15,866 nt of DNA from Cudoniella acicularis. Taxonomy: Eukaryota; Ascomycota; Leotiomycetes; Helotiales; Helotiaceae. The notes below the pieces were generated by a model, which searched no databases, had not been told where the DNA came from, and was given only the letters and a program-made list of their open reading frames with translations. Of this stretch, positions 1-8,435 are shown piece by piece; position 1 is the stretch's first letter, and every line of letters starts with the position of its first letter. A program made the position numbers and the translations under genes. The stretch lies in contig JAAMPI010001335.1 of assembly GCA_013054445.1 (NCBI GenBank), forward strand, positions 1 to 15,866. Reading direction: 5' to 3'.

Positions 1-350
1 AAAAATAACTTTCCACCACAGAGATTGACAATCATCGCGTGCTTCATGTCCTCTCTCTCCTGCTCGCCCTCATCATTCGGAAAAGCATAACGCCCTTCTC
101 GGAACTTGTGGTATCGTCGCCCGTTCTCGAAGGTATAATCGCGGACGCTGGAGGAGAGGGATGTCGTTTCAGTGCTATTATTATCTGTTTGGTATCCGTC
201 GTCGAAACCGTCGTCGAAACCCTCGTCGACTTCGATGATAGTCGTGGCTTGGTTAGCTACTATCGCAGCCTCGGCGGGATTGTGAGTTGCAGGTCGAGGA
301 GAGGATCTGGCGGGTGAAGCGGATGCGCGCTCTGGAACTGGAGAGGCCAT
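1..350 (-). CDS. LaeA-like SAM-dependent methyltransferase, N-terminal part (runs off left edge)
   Basis: Minus-strand reading from the ATG at 350-348 stays open for 116 codons to the window edge, so the C-terminal part and the stop lie outside. The first 70 or so residues are low-complexity and rich in Ala, Ser, Pro and Asp, with a short tandem repeat GFDDGFDDG near residues 48-56. Then follows the conserved lead-in of fungal TAM/LaeA-type methyltransferases: RRYHKFREGRYAFPNDE, an EQEREDMKH stretch and VNLCGGKL. The SAM-binding glycine motif (typically VLDIGTGTG) would lie beyond the edge. Known: this family is large in Pezizomycotina and usually tied to secondary metabolism or global regulation; the substrate cannot be inferred. 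The start is chosen because it is the first ATG and has G at -3 and G at +4. No damage is visible in this part. Confidence 0.85.
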   Translation of the reverse strand, partial: MASPVPERASASPARSSPRPATHNPAEAAIVANQATTIIEVDEGFDDGFDDGYQTDNNSTETTSLSSSVRDYTFENGRRYHKFREGRYAFPNDEGEQEREDMKHAMIVNLCGGKLF

Positions 351-1130
351 TGTGGCAGTACAGTCGAGTCAATAGGCGATATGACAAGGTCATGAGAAGA
401 ATGACAGTTTGTTGAGAAGAGGGGAAGAGGGCAGCGAAAGACGATAGCGAACCATGCCGTTCCTTATCCAGCAGGAGGGTTGCATTCTCGGCTGAATGTT
501 TGCCCGGAAAATAATTTGCGTGGGAGGGTCTTGGAATCTCGTTAACTTAAAGTGGTTAAATATCAAAAAGCTCAGACAAGTGATTGGCTTGGCCACCCTT
601 GGAGATAGGGCTACAATCGCCTTGCATTGGAAACATTTTTGTTTTTATCCTGTGGGTAGTAAAGCCGCCAATCAGGGCCATGGAGTGACCTTTTCTTCCA
701 AATCGAGCAAGCCGCAGTTCATAATTGGTAGATAGGGGCCGGAAATCAAGCCACACTGGTAGGGAAATATTGAAAACGGCCTGATTGTGAAACTATGTTG
801 TACAACTGAGCATGCGTGCATTACCTAGCACAGGGCCTGCCTCCTACACCAAAAGGAGGCTACGCTCTGAATTGACTAGGGACAGGGCACGAATCTCATA
901 TCACCATTATTCATAATGACTGATAGTATTACGTACTCTTGGAAGCTGGCGAAATATTTTCTTCCACTTCCTCTTTACATTTTTGGATTTCTGGTTTTCG
1001 GCTTTCCGTTGGTGTCTGGTTCCGAATAACCAAGGATTGCGCGAACGAGGTCCGTCAACCCAGTCAAGATGTAGGTCACATATCTCTTGAGGCAGATTGC
1101 AGGGTATAGACTAATTGATTCCAGATATCT
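351..1130. other. Intergenic DNA between methyltransferase and HET pseudogene
   Basis: This stretch holds the presumed promoter and 5' leader of the leftward methyltransferase and the decayed upstream part of the rightward HET pseudogene. A 37-codon plus-strand reading from the ATG at 916 to a TAA at 1027-1029 is hydrophobic in its second half, but matches nothing I recognise and may be chance. A possible short intron (GTAGGT at 1071, TAG/CTAAT-type branch site, CAG at 1124) would lead into the HET frame. It is speculative because no clear exon precedes it. No RNA gene was recognised. Confidence 0.4.
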
Positions 1131-2108
1131 CATGACAAGGTCTATAGGTACTCTTCTCTTCAAGAAGAAATCAGGCTCCTAGAGTTGCAGCTGGGGAGCT
1201 ATACAGACCCTCTTGCCGGCCGTTTCGTCAACGCCAGTTTAAGTAATGTCGCTGGCCAATATAAGGCCGTCTCGTACATTTGGGGGAGTGGCTCCATTTG
1301 GCTGCCAGATGCACGGCCGGCACCAAGTCCGATGATCTCAATCGATGGCCTCTATCTACCTTTATTCCCCAATCTTGAGAAAGAACTTCGATTATTCAGA
1401 TCGGAGACCAAGACGCGAAGCCTATGGGTTGATGCCCTGTGCATCGACCAGATGGACAATGACGAGAAAACGCACTAGATTTCTCTCATGACAGGCATAT
1501 ATGCCAGATCCAAGGCAGTTCTGGCTTGACTTGGCGAACCTACATTAGACTCCCTTGTCGGAATGGAGGTGCTTTCCTATCTCGCAGGAGACGAGTCGTT
1601 CAGCGATAACAACCGATAGAATCGCCTAAGGGCCGAGGATGTACAAGCGGGGATACGCGATATTCTGGAACGAGATTATTCCAAGCGCATCTAGATCGTT
1701 CAAGAAGCAGCTCTGGACCGGACGGTGGAGTTATTTGTCGGCAAGACTTCCGTTCGCTGGAGTGCTGGCCAATCCGCCCGACGACTTTTGTTAAGGATCA
1801 AACTTGCAGAGATATCTCCCTCGTGGGAAGAGCAGCTCAAAGACATTGATTTCCGACCGCTGAGGGAATTGTTAGAGCAGAGCGTTTCTCTGTCCGCGAG
1901 GGAACAGGGAATCACCGAAACTCCCACCGTGCTCGACGTCGCGCATTCGATGCGACACAGGACATCGGGCGACAAGCGAGACAAGATATACGGAATCCTG
2001 GGCTTGGTGGGCACCCCGGAAGTGGCGAGGCTGGTACTGGACTACCCCTCTCATGGTAGGAGACGTATTAGAGGTTCTACAGTCTTGTTGAGGAGCAAGT
2101 TTTGTTAA
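1131..2108 (+). pseudogene. HET (heterokaryon incompatibility) domain protein, pseudogene
   Basis: One plus-strand frame carries the HET-domain hallmarks in order. YRYSSLQEEIRLLELQ is the typical entry at 1143-1190, followed by YKAVSYIWG (the usual Y-E-A-L-S-Y-x-W-G) and SLWVDALCIDQMD (the usual LWIDAICINQ). Then come a GIYARSKAVLA segment, a stop-interrupted RI(stop)IVQEAAL (normally RxWIVQE), and GDKRDKIYGILGL followed by LDY. The frame is broken by TAG 1476-1478, TGA 1527-1529, TAG 1617-1619 and TAG 1692-1694. From context these most likely replace Gln, Trp, Gln and Trp. Past about 2050 the frame shifts and the expected several-hundred-residue C-terminus is not recognisable. Family role: HET proteins trigger programmed cell death on non-self recognition. 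Here the gene is evidently dead. No start codon is certain. Confidence 0.85.
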
Positions 2109-3280
2109 ATCCTAGCACAAGGTGGGAGGATATTCTGCCTAGATCCTCTTCCTAGCTCTTTATATACTGAATTGAGATCAGGATTTGGCTATTTGGGGAT
2201 CGTTTGTATCCACGCACGAAAAGTTTTCGGCGGACGTCTCATGACAATTACGTACATTGATTTTTCATAATGCGAGCGGAAGTTCCGAAGACCGAGGCCA
2301 ACGGTTGCGGCTGTTGTGAAGACTTGAAGAAAGTGAAAGCTGGCCGGAAGCAGACGATCAATTAGCAAGGCAGAGTCGCTCAATCCCAAATGAAGTCTGA
2401 TGCCAGGGATATATCAACCCCAAGGAAACTTCAAAAATTCTTGATCGACATTACCGAAGCTTGGACATGACTGATCCCAGAAATTGCCAGCATTTGCTGC
2501 ACGATGAGTTTGCAACTCCCACTTTCTGCAAATGCCAAATTGAGGATCACATCCCATCAATTTTCAACCTGCTCCTACAACGCCTCAACAAGGAACTCGA
2601 TCGGGATACTTGTACACTCTGAAACCATTAGTCTTCCCCGGCTGACTAAACCGTGGGAGAAGGAAATTAGAATATTCTTCTAGAATAGAAGCAGCACAAT
2701 AGTATCACCGTTCCACAAAAGAGCAACTTAGGCAGGTTTTATGTGATTGATTAATTCATGCAACGGTTCTAGCCGTCCCTTTGAACAGCGATGCCGCAGA
2801 ACGCAGGTTGACTAAACCGCCAAAGCGCGTTAGACTCACGCATGCACCCTGCTTCACCATGCCTTAGCACCCCTTCCTGCGCATGGTCTGGCTTCTATCT
2901 ACCCACACATATAGACAGAAGTGATTTGTTTGTGGCTGTGGTACTCGTCCAATCAAACCCAGGGAATTTCCCTCTAAAGGAGAAGCTGTAGCACGGCTGC
3001 GATTGGTCAAATCTGAGAAGGCTACCTGCTTAATGCCCAAGCTTGGCTTCCTATATAATAGGCTGAGCCCGCTAAAATAGAGGGCGTATTTTAGAGGCTG
3101 CACGACATTTGCTGCAATGGTTTTAGACCAATCATTAAATACACGTATGCAAGCCACCACCACCCATTTGAAATACACAAATCACGCGCTGAACCTCCGG
3201 CTTCTCTTCCTTTCTCTTCACTCAACAAACGTCCTTGCTATACTGCTTCACTCCGACTTTCGAAGCTGAACTCCGCCACG
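2109..3280. other. Intergenic DNA, possible 51-codon coding remnant and a promoter
   Basis: A plus-strand frame open from 2401 contains an ATG at 2467 and a stop at 2620-2622 (51 codons). Its product looks protein-like, with a CKCQIEDHIPSIFNLLLQRL stretch, but I recognise no family. It may be a leftover of the HET gene's C-terminus or of another gene. Near 3050 there is a CTATATAATAGG TATA-like box. From about 3195 to 3280 lies a CT-rich leader that suits a transcription start for the next gene. Nothing else is recognised here. Confidence 0.35.
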
Positions 3281-4388
3281 ATGGACAGGGAACATCCAAC
3301 AGCACTAGCTGAGCCGGGGGCTGATACTCTGGATCTGGAAGCTCAAAGGAGCAATGACCAGAAGGCTCCAGATATAGGGAAATCGAAGAACCGATCCGTC
3401 CCAGCATGGCGAACTCACGTGCCTCATTGCACCTGACGATTCATCCTGCCCCGGTTGAAAACGTCGAAGTCGACATTCTGAGTGCGGAAATAGGTCAGAT
3501 AACCACATATTAATGACCATCGATGAAGGAAGCTGATCATATTTAAGTCCAAAAGCTCAGAGATCGCTATGACCCCTCCGGGACTAAGGCAGTAGGAAGT
3601 GCTCTGGGCGTCTTAGACTTCTTACACCACACGAACATTAACTATTTGAGAGATAAAATTCTTAAACAATATCTTTTTCTCAGGGTAAAGTCAAAATTAT
3701 GCTTAGATGGTATGAGATCTTTTCCTCTATTCATCCCTTCATAATGCTAATGTTTTCTGCATTAGTTAGAGAAGGTCATCTGAATTAGTTACACGAAGAT
3801 TTGGCGTCATATAGTAAGTCATTTATACCTCTCCTGACAGACTGTAGAGTTAAGGATGAATCTAGTCCAAGCGGAGAAGAACTACCAGGATTGGAATGAA
3901 CTTTCCAAGACGAAAAGTCAAGGCAAAATGAGGGTATTTACGACCCAGATGAGTTTTCGACCCCATGGGCACAGGATCTTGCTATCAGTGAATATGCAAC
4001 TGCCTATAATCTACCGGAAGAGAAGGAGGCACTGGGGGCTTTGAAAAAGAGACTAAAGCTTTGGAAAAAGTACGCGTCAAGAGAAAGAAGAATGGCCAGT
4101 GTTCTAAAGCGCTGGACGGTCGAAGAGCAAAAGAAGAAAAACAAGTTCATTTCCCGGGCGTCCGGAGCCGTCTTCGGAGGAATTGCAGTCATCACACCAA
4201 TGCTCATCATGTCTCTCCATCCTACCAGACTCACTCAGCTTTTGACTGCCTCGCTTTTCGTCGTCTCTGTTGCCTTGTTATTAGCTTGGCTAATGGATGA
4301 AGCTGAGTGGAAGGACATGATTGCCACTACAGCAGCTTATGCTGCTGTACTTGTTGTGTTTGTTGGTGCTGCAACGACTACAACTTAG
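3281..4388 (+). pseudogene. DUF6594-like membrane protein, probable pseudogene
   Basis: The C-terminal 115 codons (4041-4388) are clean. A basic helix is followed by three membrane segments: AVFGGIAVITPMLIMSL, LLTASLFVVSVALLLAWLM and TTAAYAAVLVVFVGA. The last ends in the AAYAAVLVVFVG motif I associate with fungal DUF6594. Upstream, the same gene can be traced through a helical stretch near 3640-3709 (ILKQYLFLRVKSKLCLD). A well-formed intron follows at 3710-3765 (GTATGA, GCTAATG, TTAG), then another helix. It is broken by an in-frame TAG at 3786-3788 and a TGA at 3897-3899. A neighbouring frame (AEKNYQDWNELSKTKSQGK) suggests a one-base loss in the A run at 3925-3928. A likely first exon starts at the ATG 3281 (ACG before it, G after it, CT-rich leader) but stops at 3434-3436. 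Assignment of that exon to the same gene is tentative. Unusual splicing that rescues the gene cannot be excluded. Confidence 0.55.
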
Positions 4389-5589
4389 TCAAAGGTTCAT
4401 GGGTTGAAGTACAAGCTGGAGAATTGGAAATGGTTGCCATTTGTTGGGTTTGGGTGTGCGGGGCATTGAGCTATTGGTCTGGAGTCTGGAAGTCCACGAA
4501 TATTATTATATTTCTTCTTCGAGTGAAACATGCTACAAGAGGATTTCAGTGGTATCCGAAGTGAATTTCCGTCTTTCTGTGATATCCGGTTATATCCTGA
4601 CATCCGTCTTGCTAGTGAAACTTTTCTAAGTGAAGTCCTCAGTTCTATCAAACCCCCTATTATCCCCCTTTTGACTATGGCCACAGCGTTCTAGATCGTT
4701 TCTACAACCACTGAATAATTACGGAGTTTCCGACTGGCTCGTTCGTGAACATAAAATAAAATGTTCCGATTATATTCAGCCTCACTAAAGGGGTCCGTAG
4801 CCGAGCAAGCAGTCGAGCATGCTCAGGAAATCGAATAAGTCCGAATGCCTGCAGGCTGCAGCTGCGGCCCCGCCCAAGAATAAAGTTCCACAAATCATTT
4901 GAAGCGAGCTTACAGTCTCACTTGAGTCTGATATTCCGAACACACGAAACATTCTCTCAGATGTCCGCTTTGATACAAAGAATTTGTAATTTCAATATTT
5001 CGGCACTTCGGGCTTGAGTAACCTCCAATGTCAGCAACTTTTTGACGTGCTCAAATGGTGGAGCCAGCCACACCACCACTGAAATATTGGAGCACAGTAA
5101 GAGCATTATCGCCATGCTGACAGGTTTGTCAGAGTTATTGATTACGGTGGTCTTGGCATAGGCGTATCGTCTGATGATGGTTTAACGTCAAAATACGATG
5201 TTCAAGGGGTTGGATCCGTCACGTGACAACACCGAATTCGATCGGAGAAAAAGGGAACCAACGACAAGAGAGAGGATCTAGTCCTATGAAAAAAAGCAGG
5301 TACAAGTAAATACGTAAGAAGTTTCAAGATGCGATTGCGTTCCTGGCTGGTAGTCAGCCCGTACAGCGTATATCGACCCTTTCAGACTTTCGTTACGGCC
5401 CTCACGGCGAAACCGTGATAGGCTAACGTCTGCCGGAATGGCACTGTTTGTAAAGTAGATTTTCTAAGTGCTGACTGCCTGGGCCTAACAACCTTCGAAA
5501 AGGAAAGGTTCATGAGCTCCGCAAAGGAGGTCGGCAATTACCCTCCCTGGGATCGGGATTTGTGGATAGATTTGAGATATCCCAGCCTT
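4389..5589. other. Intergenic DNA without recognisable genes
   Basis: This covers the 3' flank of the DUF6594-like gene and 1.2 kb where I see no convincing gene on either strand. Small palindromes occur: CGG-N5-CCG at 4722-4732, the usual shape of a Zn2Cys6 regulator site, and GTCACGTGAC at 5218-5227, an E-box-like site. Neither has a clear target gene. A stretch near 4800-4860 slightly resembles a tRNA but lacks a credible fold. From about 5590 the base composition drifts towards the AT-rich transposon block. Confidence 0.4.
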
Positions 5590-5825
5590 AGTGGCCTTTA
5601 AAGAGGGCGACTTACTATTGGTAATGTCGCGAAATTGGCTATTAAACAGAACAGTAAAAATTTTATTAGTACCGGCAGCTCCATGTATAGTAATTCCAGC
5701 AGCAATATTCCTGGCTATAGAAAGTCAAATAGTTTTCAATTAGAAAACAATCTATATCTTAAAAACATACGATCAACTCTTTAGACCTTGCCAACTATTA
5801 TACCAAAGCTCTAACAGTAGTAACT
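5590..5825. other. AT-rich left edge of the transposon block
   Basis: AT-rich DNA with long readings of few stops on both strands. On the minus strand, about 5709 down to 5500, a frame gives a protein-like sequence including IFTVLFNSQFRDITNSK. The mirrored plus frame is also open. I recognise neither. No LTR, terminal repeat or target duplication could be located, so the left boundary of the block is approximate. Confidence 0.3.
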
Positions 5826-6242
5826 TCAAACTGAGCTCTTTCCCGCTAAATAGGCCTTAATAAGATCCTTATATATATCAGCCTTACTAACCCAGCTATT
5901 ATCATCTGGGTATTCTTTCCACTTGACCTAGTATTAGGTCATTATCTTCTTACGCCTCCCCCGTCTAACCGGGACAACTTGATCGTCCATAACTCGCTCA
6001 ACGTCGAACTAGTTATCCTCGGGAACCACAGCGGATGGCCTAGGTTCTTGAACAACTTGTTCGCTATGCGGCGGGTATTCTACACCTTAACCAGAAGCAG
6101 GTATACCTCCTATAGAGTCATTACTAAGACTTCTATAGGCTTTACTGATCTGAAAAACAAATTATTCTTCGCTGTTAAGAATATTCGGCGGATCTAGTCT
6201 ATGATAAGCAAACCGTATATAGATTAAACAAGCAATCTCGAG
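5826..6242 (-). pseudogene. Chromodomain-containing coding remnant (likely LTR-retroelement derived)
   Basis: Minus-strand frame ending at the TGA on 5828-5826. The last 60 codons read as a chromodomain: FDVERVMDD, a basic GRRKK segment, then VKWKEYPDDNSWVSKADI and a closing helix KDLIKAYLAG. The aromatic/acidic pattern (VERV, VKWKxY, NSWV) fits the methyl-lysine-binding fold. Upstream in the same frame, from about 6242, are FAYHRLDPPNILNSEE and YPPHSEQVVQEPRPSAVVPE. Stops interrupt it at GEE(stop), SG(stop), N(stop) and twice inside the chromodomain; all are TAA or TAG, where Gln or another C:G-derived codon is likely. Known: chromodomains at the end of Ty3/gypsy pol (chromoviruses) direct integration to heterochromatin. 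I see no integrase or reverse transcriptase motif here, so the element type is an inference. Confidence 0.6.
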
Positions 6243-7230
6243 TTACCTAGATCTAACGAGTCGCCGACAAACACAAAATCTTTATTAAAGCGATTACGCC
6301 CTCCTTTCTTAGTACCTATATCTTTATAGGTCAGAATATCAGTTGACTCTACTGATAGCTTCTCTCCGGGTAGAATATCCCCGATAGTTGAAAGGTCTAG
6401 CTAGTTACTGTCGTCCACTAGGGAAATAAAAGCTGCTATGTTTTAGTTAGACTCAAGTCTCCGAAATATCGGCGTTATTAATACGTACTTGGAGCTATAG
6501 TAATATATATAAGAGACTCACTAACCTCTAAAGCTTGAGACTCTTCGTCGAGGTCTATAAGGTCCTCTACTTTAATCATATTATATTCTGACGCTATGTT
6601 AAGTACCTTAGAAGACTCCGTCACGGAGTTCGATTCACGGGAGGTAATAGCAAAGCTTTGATGTAGTGATAAGCGAATTGTGTTGTCTCCGATAGGTACG
6701 GCGATATCTAGTATAGAAAGAAGGAGTAGGTCAATATTGCTATTAGCGTTATTAGGAATTTATAACACTAGCATATAAGTCGCACTCCTATATACGTCTG
6801 TTATTAGCGTTGAAGCCCTCGAATTAAGTTAAAGGGGCGTTGACGGAGCTGTCGAAGGAGCAGCTGATAGTATACTTAAAAGGGCAGAACGAATAGCTAC
6901 TAGATTGGAGGTATTCGGGCTCTTTCGACACCACTGTTCCGCTGTCTAGTATACAAATTCGTATGCTGGTTTAGAGTATTCTCTAACATGTATGTCTGGC
7001 TCGTGCTTAATAACGCTTCTGACCCTCTTAGTTTTAGGGCATCTAGTGTTTACTTTATCTAGGGGTCGGGATTTCTTCGCTGTCTTAACGAATTTAGTAC
7101 TATAATTGTTCTAAAGGTAAAATTTCACCTGTGACGCTAATACGAAAGCGTCGGGACAGTATAACCTTGAAATTAGGCATTGAGGTAATAGACAATTGAT
7201 AAAACGAATTATAATAGAGAGATTTAGGAA
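6243..7230 (-). pseudogene. Degenerate unassigned coding sequence upstream of the chromodomain
   Basis: Reading the minus strand leftwards from about 7230 gives a long protein-like sequence that must change frame at least twice before the chromodomain. One segment runs from about 7230 to 6490 and includes RLYCPDAFVLASQVKFYL, VIKHEPDIHVREYSKPAYEF and VEDLIDLDEESQALEVSES. A second, near 6410-6240, includes LDLSTIGDILPGEKLSVEST and FNKDFVFVGDSLDLG. Nearly all stops are TAG or TAA, as RIP would make from CAG, CAA or TGG. I recognise no family: no YxDD, no DDE and no zinc knuckle. Parts of the plus strand (about 6820-6960) are also open, so the coding strand is not proven. It may be a gag-like or captured region of the same element as the chromodomain. 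Confidence 0.35.
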
Positions 7231-7562
7231 GTCGATCGAACGATAAGATTAAAGAAGGGAGGTATTTAGGTTATAATAAGTATAGAGTAGGAAGGAATTT
7301 ACAGAGGAAGGAGTAGTACTCTCTTTAGGGGCATCTATATTAAACTAACTTATACTATAGATAAAGCACTAGGTACATTTTTAGAAAGTGTCTACTTAAG
7401 GATCTAAGAACTTATTTAGGTTCCTTGAGTATCTTCGTTAAAACTTAACGAAAATGATATAAGAGAACGGAGGTTAGATCGAGTATGATTAGCTGAAAAG
7501 CGAGAAGTCAAAACACGTCACGATTTGATAGATCTTGCTCAGGATGCTCAGGGCGCTCAGGT
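7231..7562. other. AT-rich internal element DNA next to the putative LTR
   Basis: Stop-rich DNA with low-complexity readings on both strands. On the plus strand the last part before the LTR gives REVKTRHDLIDLAQDAQGAQ. The minus strand is equally open. Three near-copies of GCTCAGG lie at about 7537-7561, directly next to the LTR start. I could identify neither a primer-binding site nor a polypurine tract, so the orientation of the element relative to the LTR is unresolved. Confidence 0.3.
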
Positions 7563-7828
7563 TGTCACAGACCTAGTGCAACGCACAGTCCTGTGACTAG
7601 TAAGACTCAGACAGTGTGGCGCTATATGCGACAGGAGGCTGCGACACGTCCCCCTAACCCCTTATCACGTGACCTCGCTTGCCAGTACTCACCTCCTGTA
7701 TATAAGGCCCCTTCAGGGCCACCTCTCCTTCTTCTCTCCTTAGCTTAGTTTCTTCGTTAATATAGCACCTTCTTGCAAATACGTCCCACGTGACGTCAGG
7801 GCCTTCGTGCCTTTACAGAGCTGTAACA
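7563..7828 (+). repeat. Putative 266-bp long terminal repeat
   Basis: The segment begins TGTCACAG and ends CTGTAACA. These are imperfect inverted ends with the TG...CA termini of retroviral-type LTRs. Its right edge coincides exactly with the point where a transposase reading frame is cut off. Read on the plus strand it contains a CACGTGA box, a TATATAAG box at 7699-7706, a GGCCC/GGGCC inverted pair just downstream and a CT-rich tract, a believable order for a promoter and transcript start. The flanks (CAGGT on the left, CCTTC on the right) do not form a 5-bp target duplication. It is therefore more likely one end of a longer or rearranged element than a clean solo LTR. No second copy was found in the window. 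Confidence 0.55.
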
Positions 7829-8435
7829 CCTTCCCGCATTTGTAGGTCTAAATCATCTCTAGTTCCCACTTATAGGCCGGTATACGGAAGCACCACTCTC
7901 GTTGTTTTCCCGATCCCTGCTCTAAAGAGCACTCGTCACTCTATATAATCAATCCCTATTCTTCTATAGTCTAGCCTAGCTGTAGCTTATACTATTCGTA
8001 CCTCTTCTTCACCGCATTCTTTGTGAGGTGCGGGTGGCCTTGGCAACGCCAATTGTAGATACCATGGGACGCGAGAACCCGTTAGATAGTTCGGTGAGAG
8101 CAGGTCACCTCCGTGGCAGATTTAAGCTGGGTGTAGGTGTGTCTAGGGTGCTCTCGCGCATGCCGTAAGATATTTCGTTCGTCGAGATAAGAGAATGATT
8201 TCGTAATACCGGGGCGAGCTATAGAGTAGCCTTCGTTGCGCAATTCGTCTTAAGAGATNGAGTATCGTACTGCTATGCGGGACAGTTTGAGGCGACCTAT
8301 AATATATAGTACATTATGTCCAGCTAGGTGCATCCCCACCACTCTCCCTCTCATATTAGGAGTCAACTCATCCCCCCGAACGATATTTGGAGATAGCTCC
8401 CCAAGAGCTCGTCGTTGCGTTGAGATATTAGCCAT
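7829..8435 (-). pseudogene. Tc1/mariner-family transposase, truncated and RIP-like
   Basis: Minus-strand frame from the ATG at 8435-8433, followed in one frame for 202 codons. Near residues 13-60 is the helix-turn-helix start typical of fungal Tc1/mariner transposases (ELTPNMRGRVVGMHLAG). Later come HPRHTYTQLKSAT, HRTI(stop)RVL, HGIYNWRCQGHPHLT and (stop)SDECS, the last being WSDE with the first catalytic Asp. The end is WCFRIPAYKWE and TYKCGK, where the frame meets the LTR. The second Asp and the Glu of the DDE triad are missing. Seven in-frame stops lie at 8250-8252, 8082-8084, 7992-7994, 7971-7973, 7956-7958, 7941-7943 and 7848-7850. All are TAA or TAG, in places where the family has Gln or Trp. 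One base is undetermined (N at 8259). Non-functional. Confidence 0.85.

Noticed and set aside
39..317. Plus-strand 92-codon open frame
   Set aside because: It is the complement of the methyltransferase coding sequence, whose motifs are clear on the other strand.
390..756. Overlapping small open frames on both strands
   Set aside because: No family resemblance, no promoter or intron support, and mutual overlap; likely chance.
975..1163. Minus-strand 62-codon frame
   Set aside because: Overlaps the start of the HET domain on the other strand and has no recognisable content.
2864..3520. Three minus-strand frames of 61-104 codons
   Set aside because: They run against the leader and first exon of the DUF6594-like gene and resemble no protein family.
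4795..4860. tRNA-like stretch (GTAGCCGAGC ... GTCCGAATGC)
   Set aside because: I could not pair an acceptor stem, anticodon stem and T stem consistently, so no tRNA is called.
4397..4893. Small frames on both strands in the 3' flank of the DUF6594-like gene
   Set aside because: Composition and context suggest untranslated or intergenic DNA; nothing recognised.
5804..5816. Possible start of a second, inverted LTR copy (11 of 13 bases match the LTR end at 7828)
   Set aside because: The similarity does not extend beyond these bases, so it is likely chance.
5979..6197. Plus-strand 72-codon frame
   Set aside because: Antisense to the chromodomain remnant; openness follows from the base composition.
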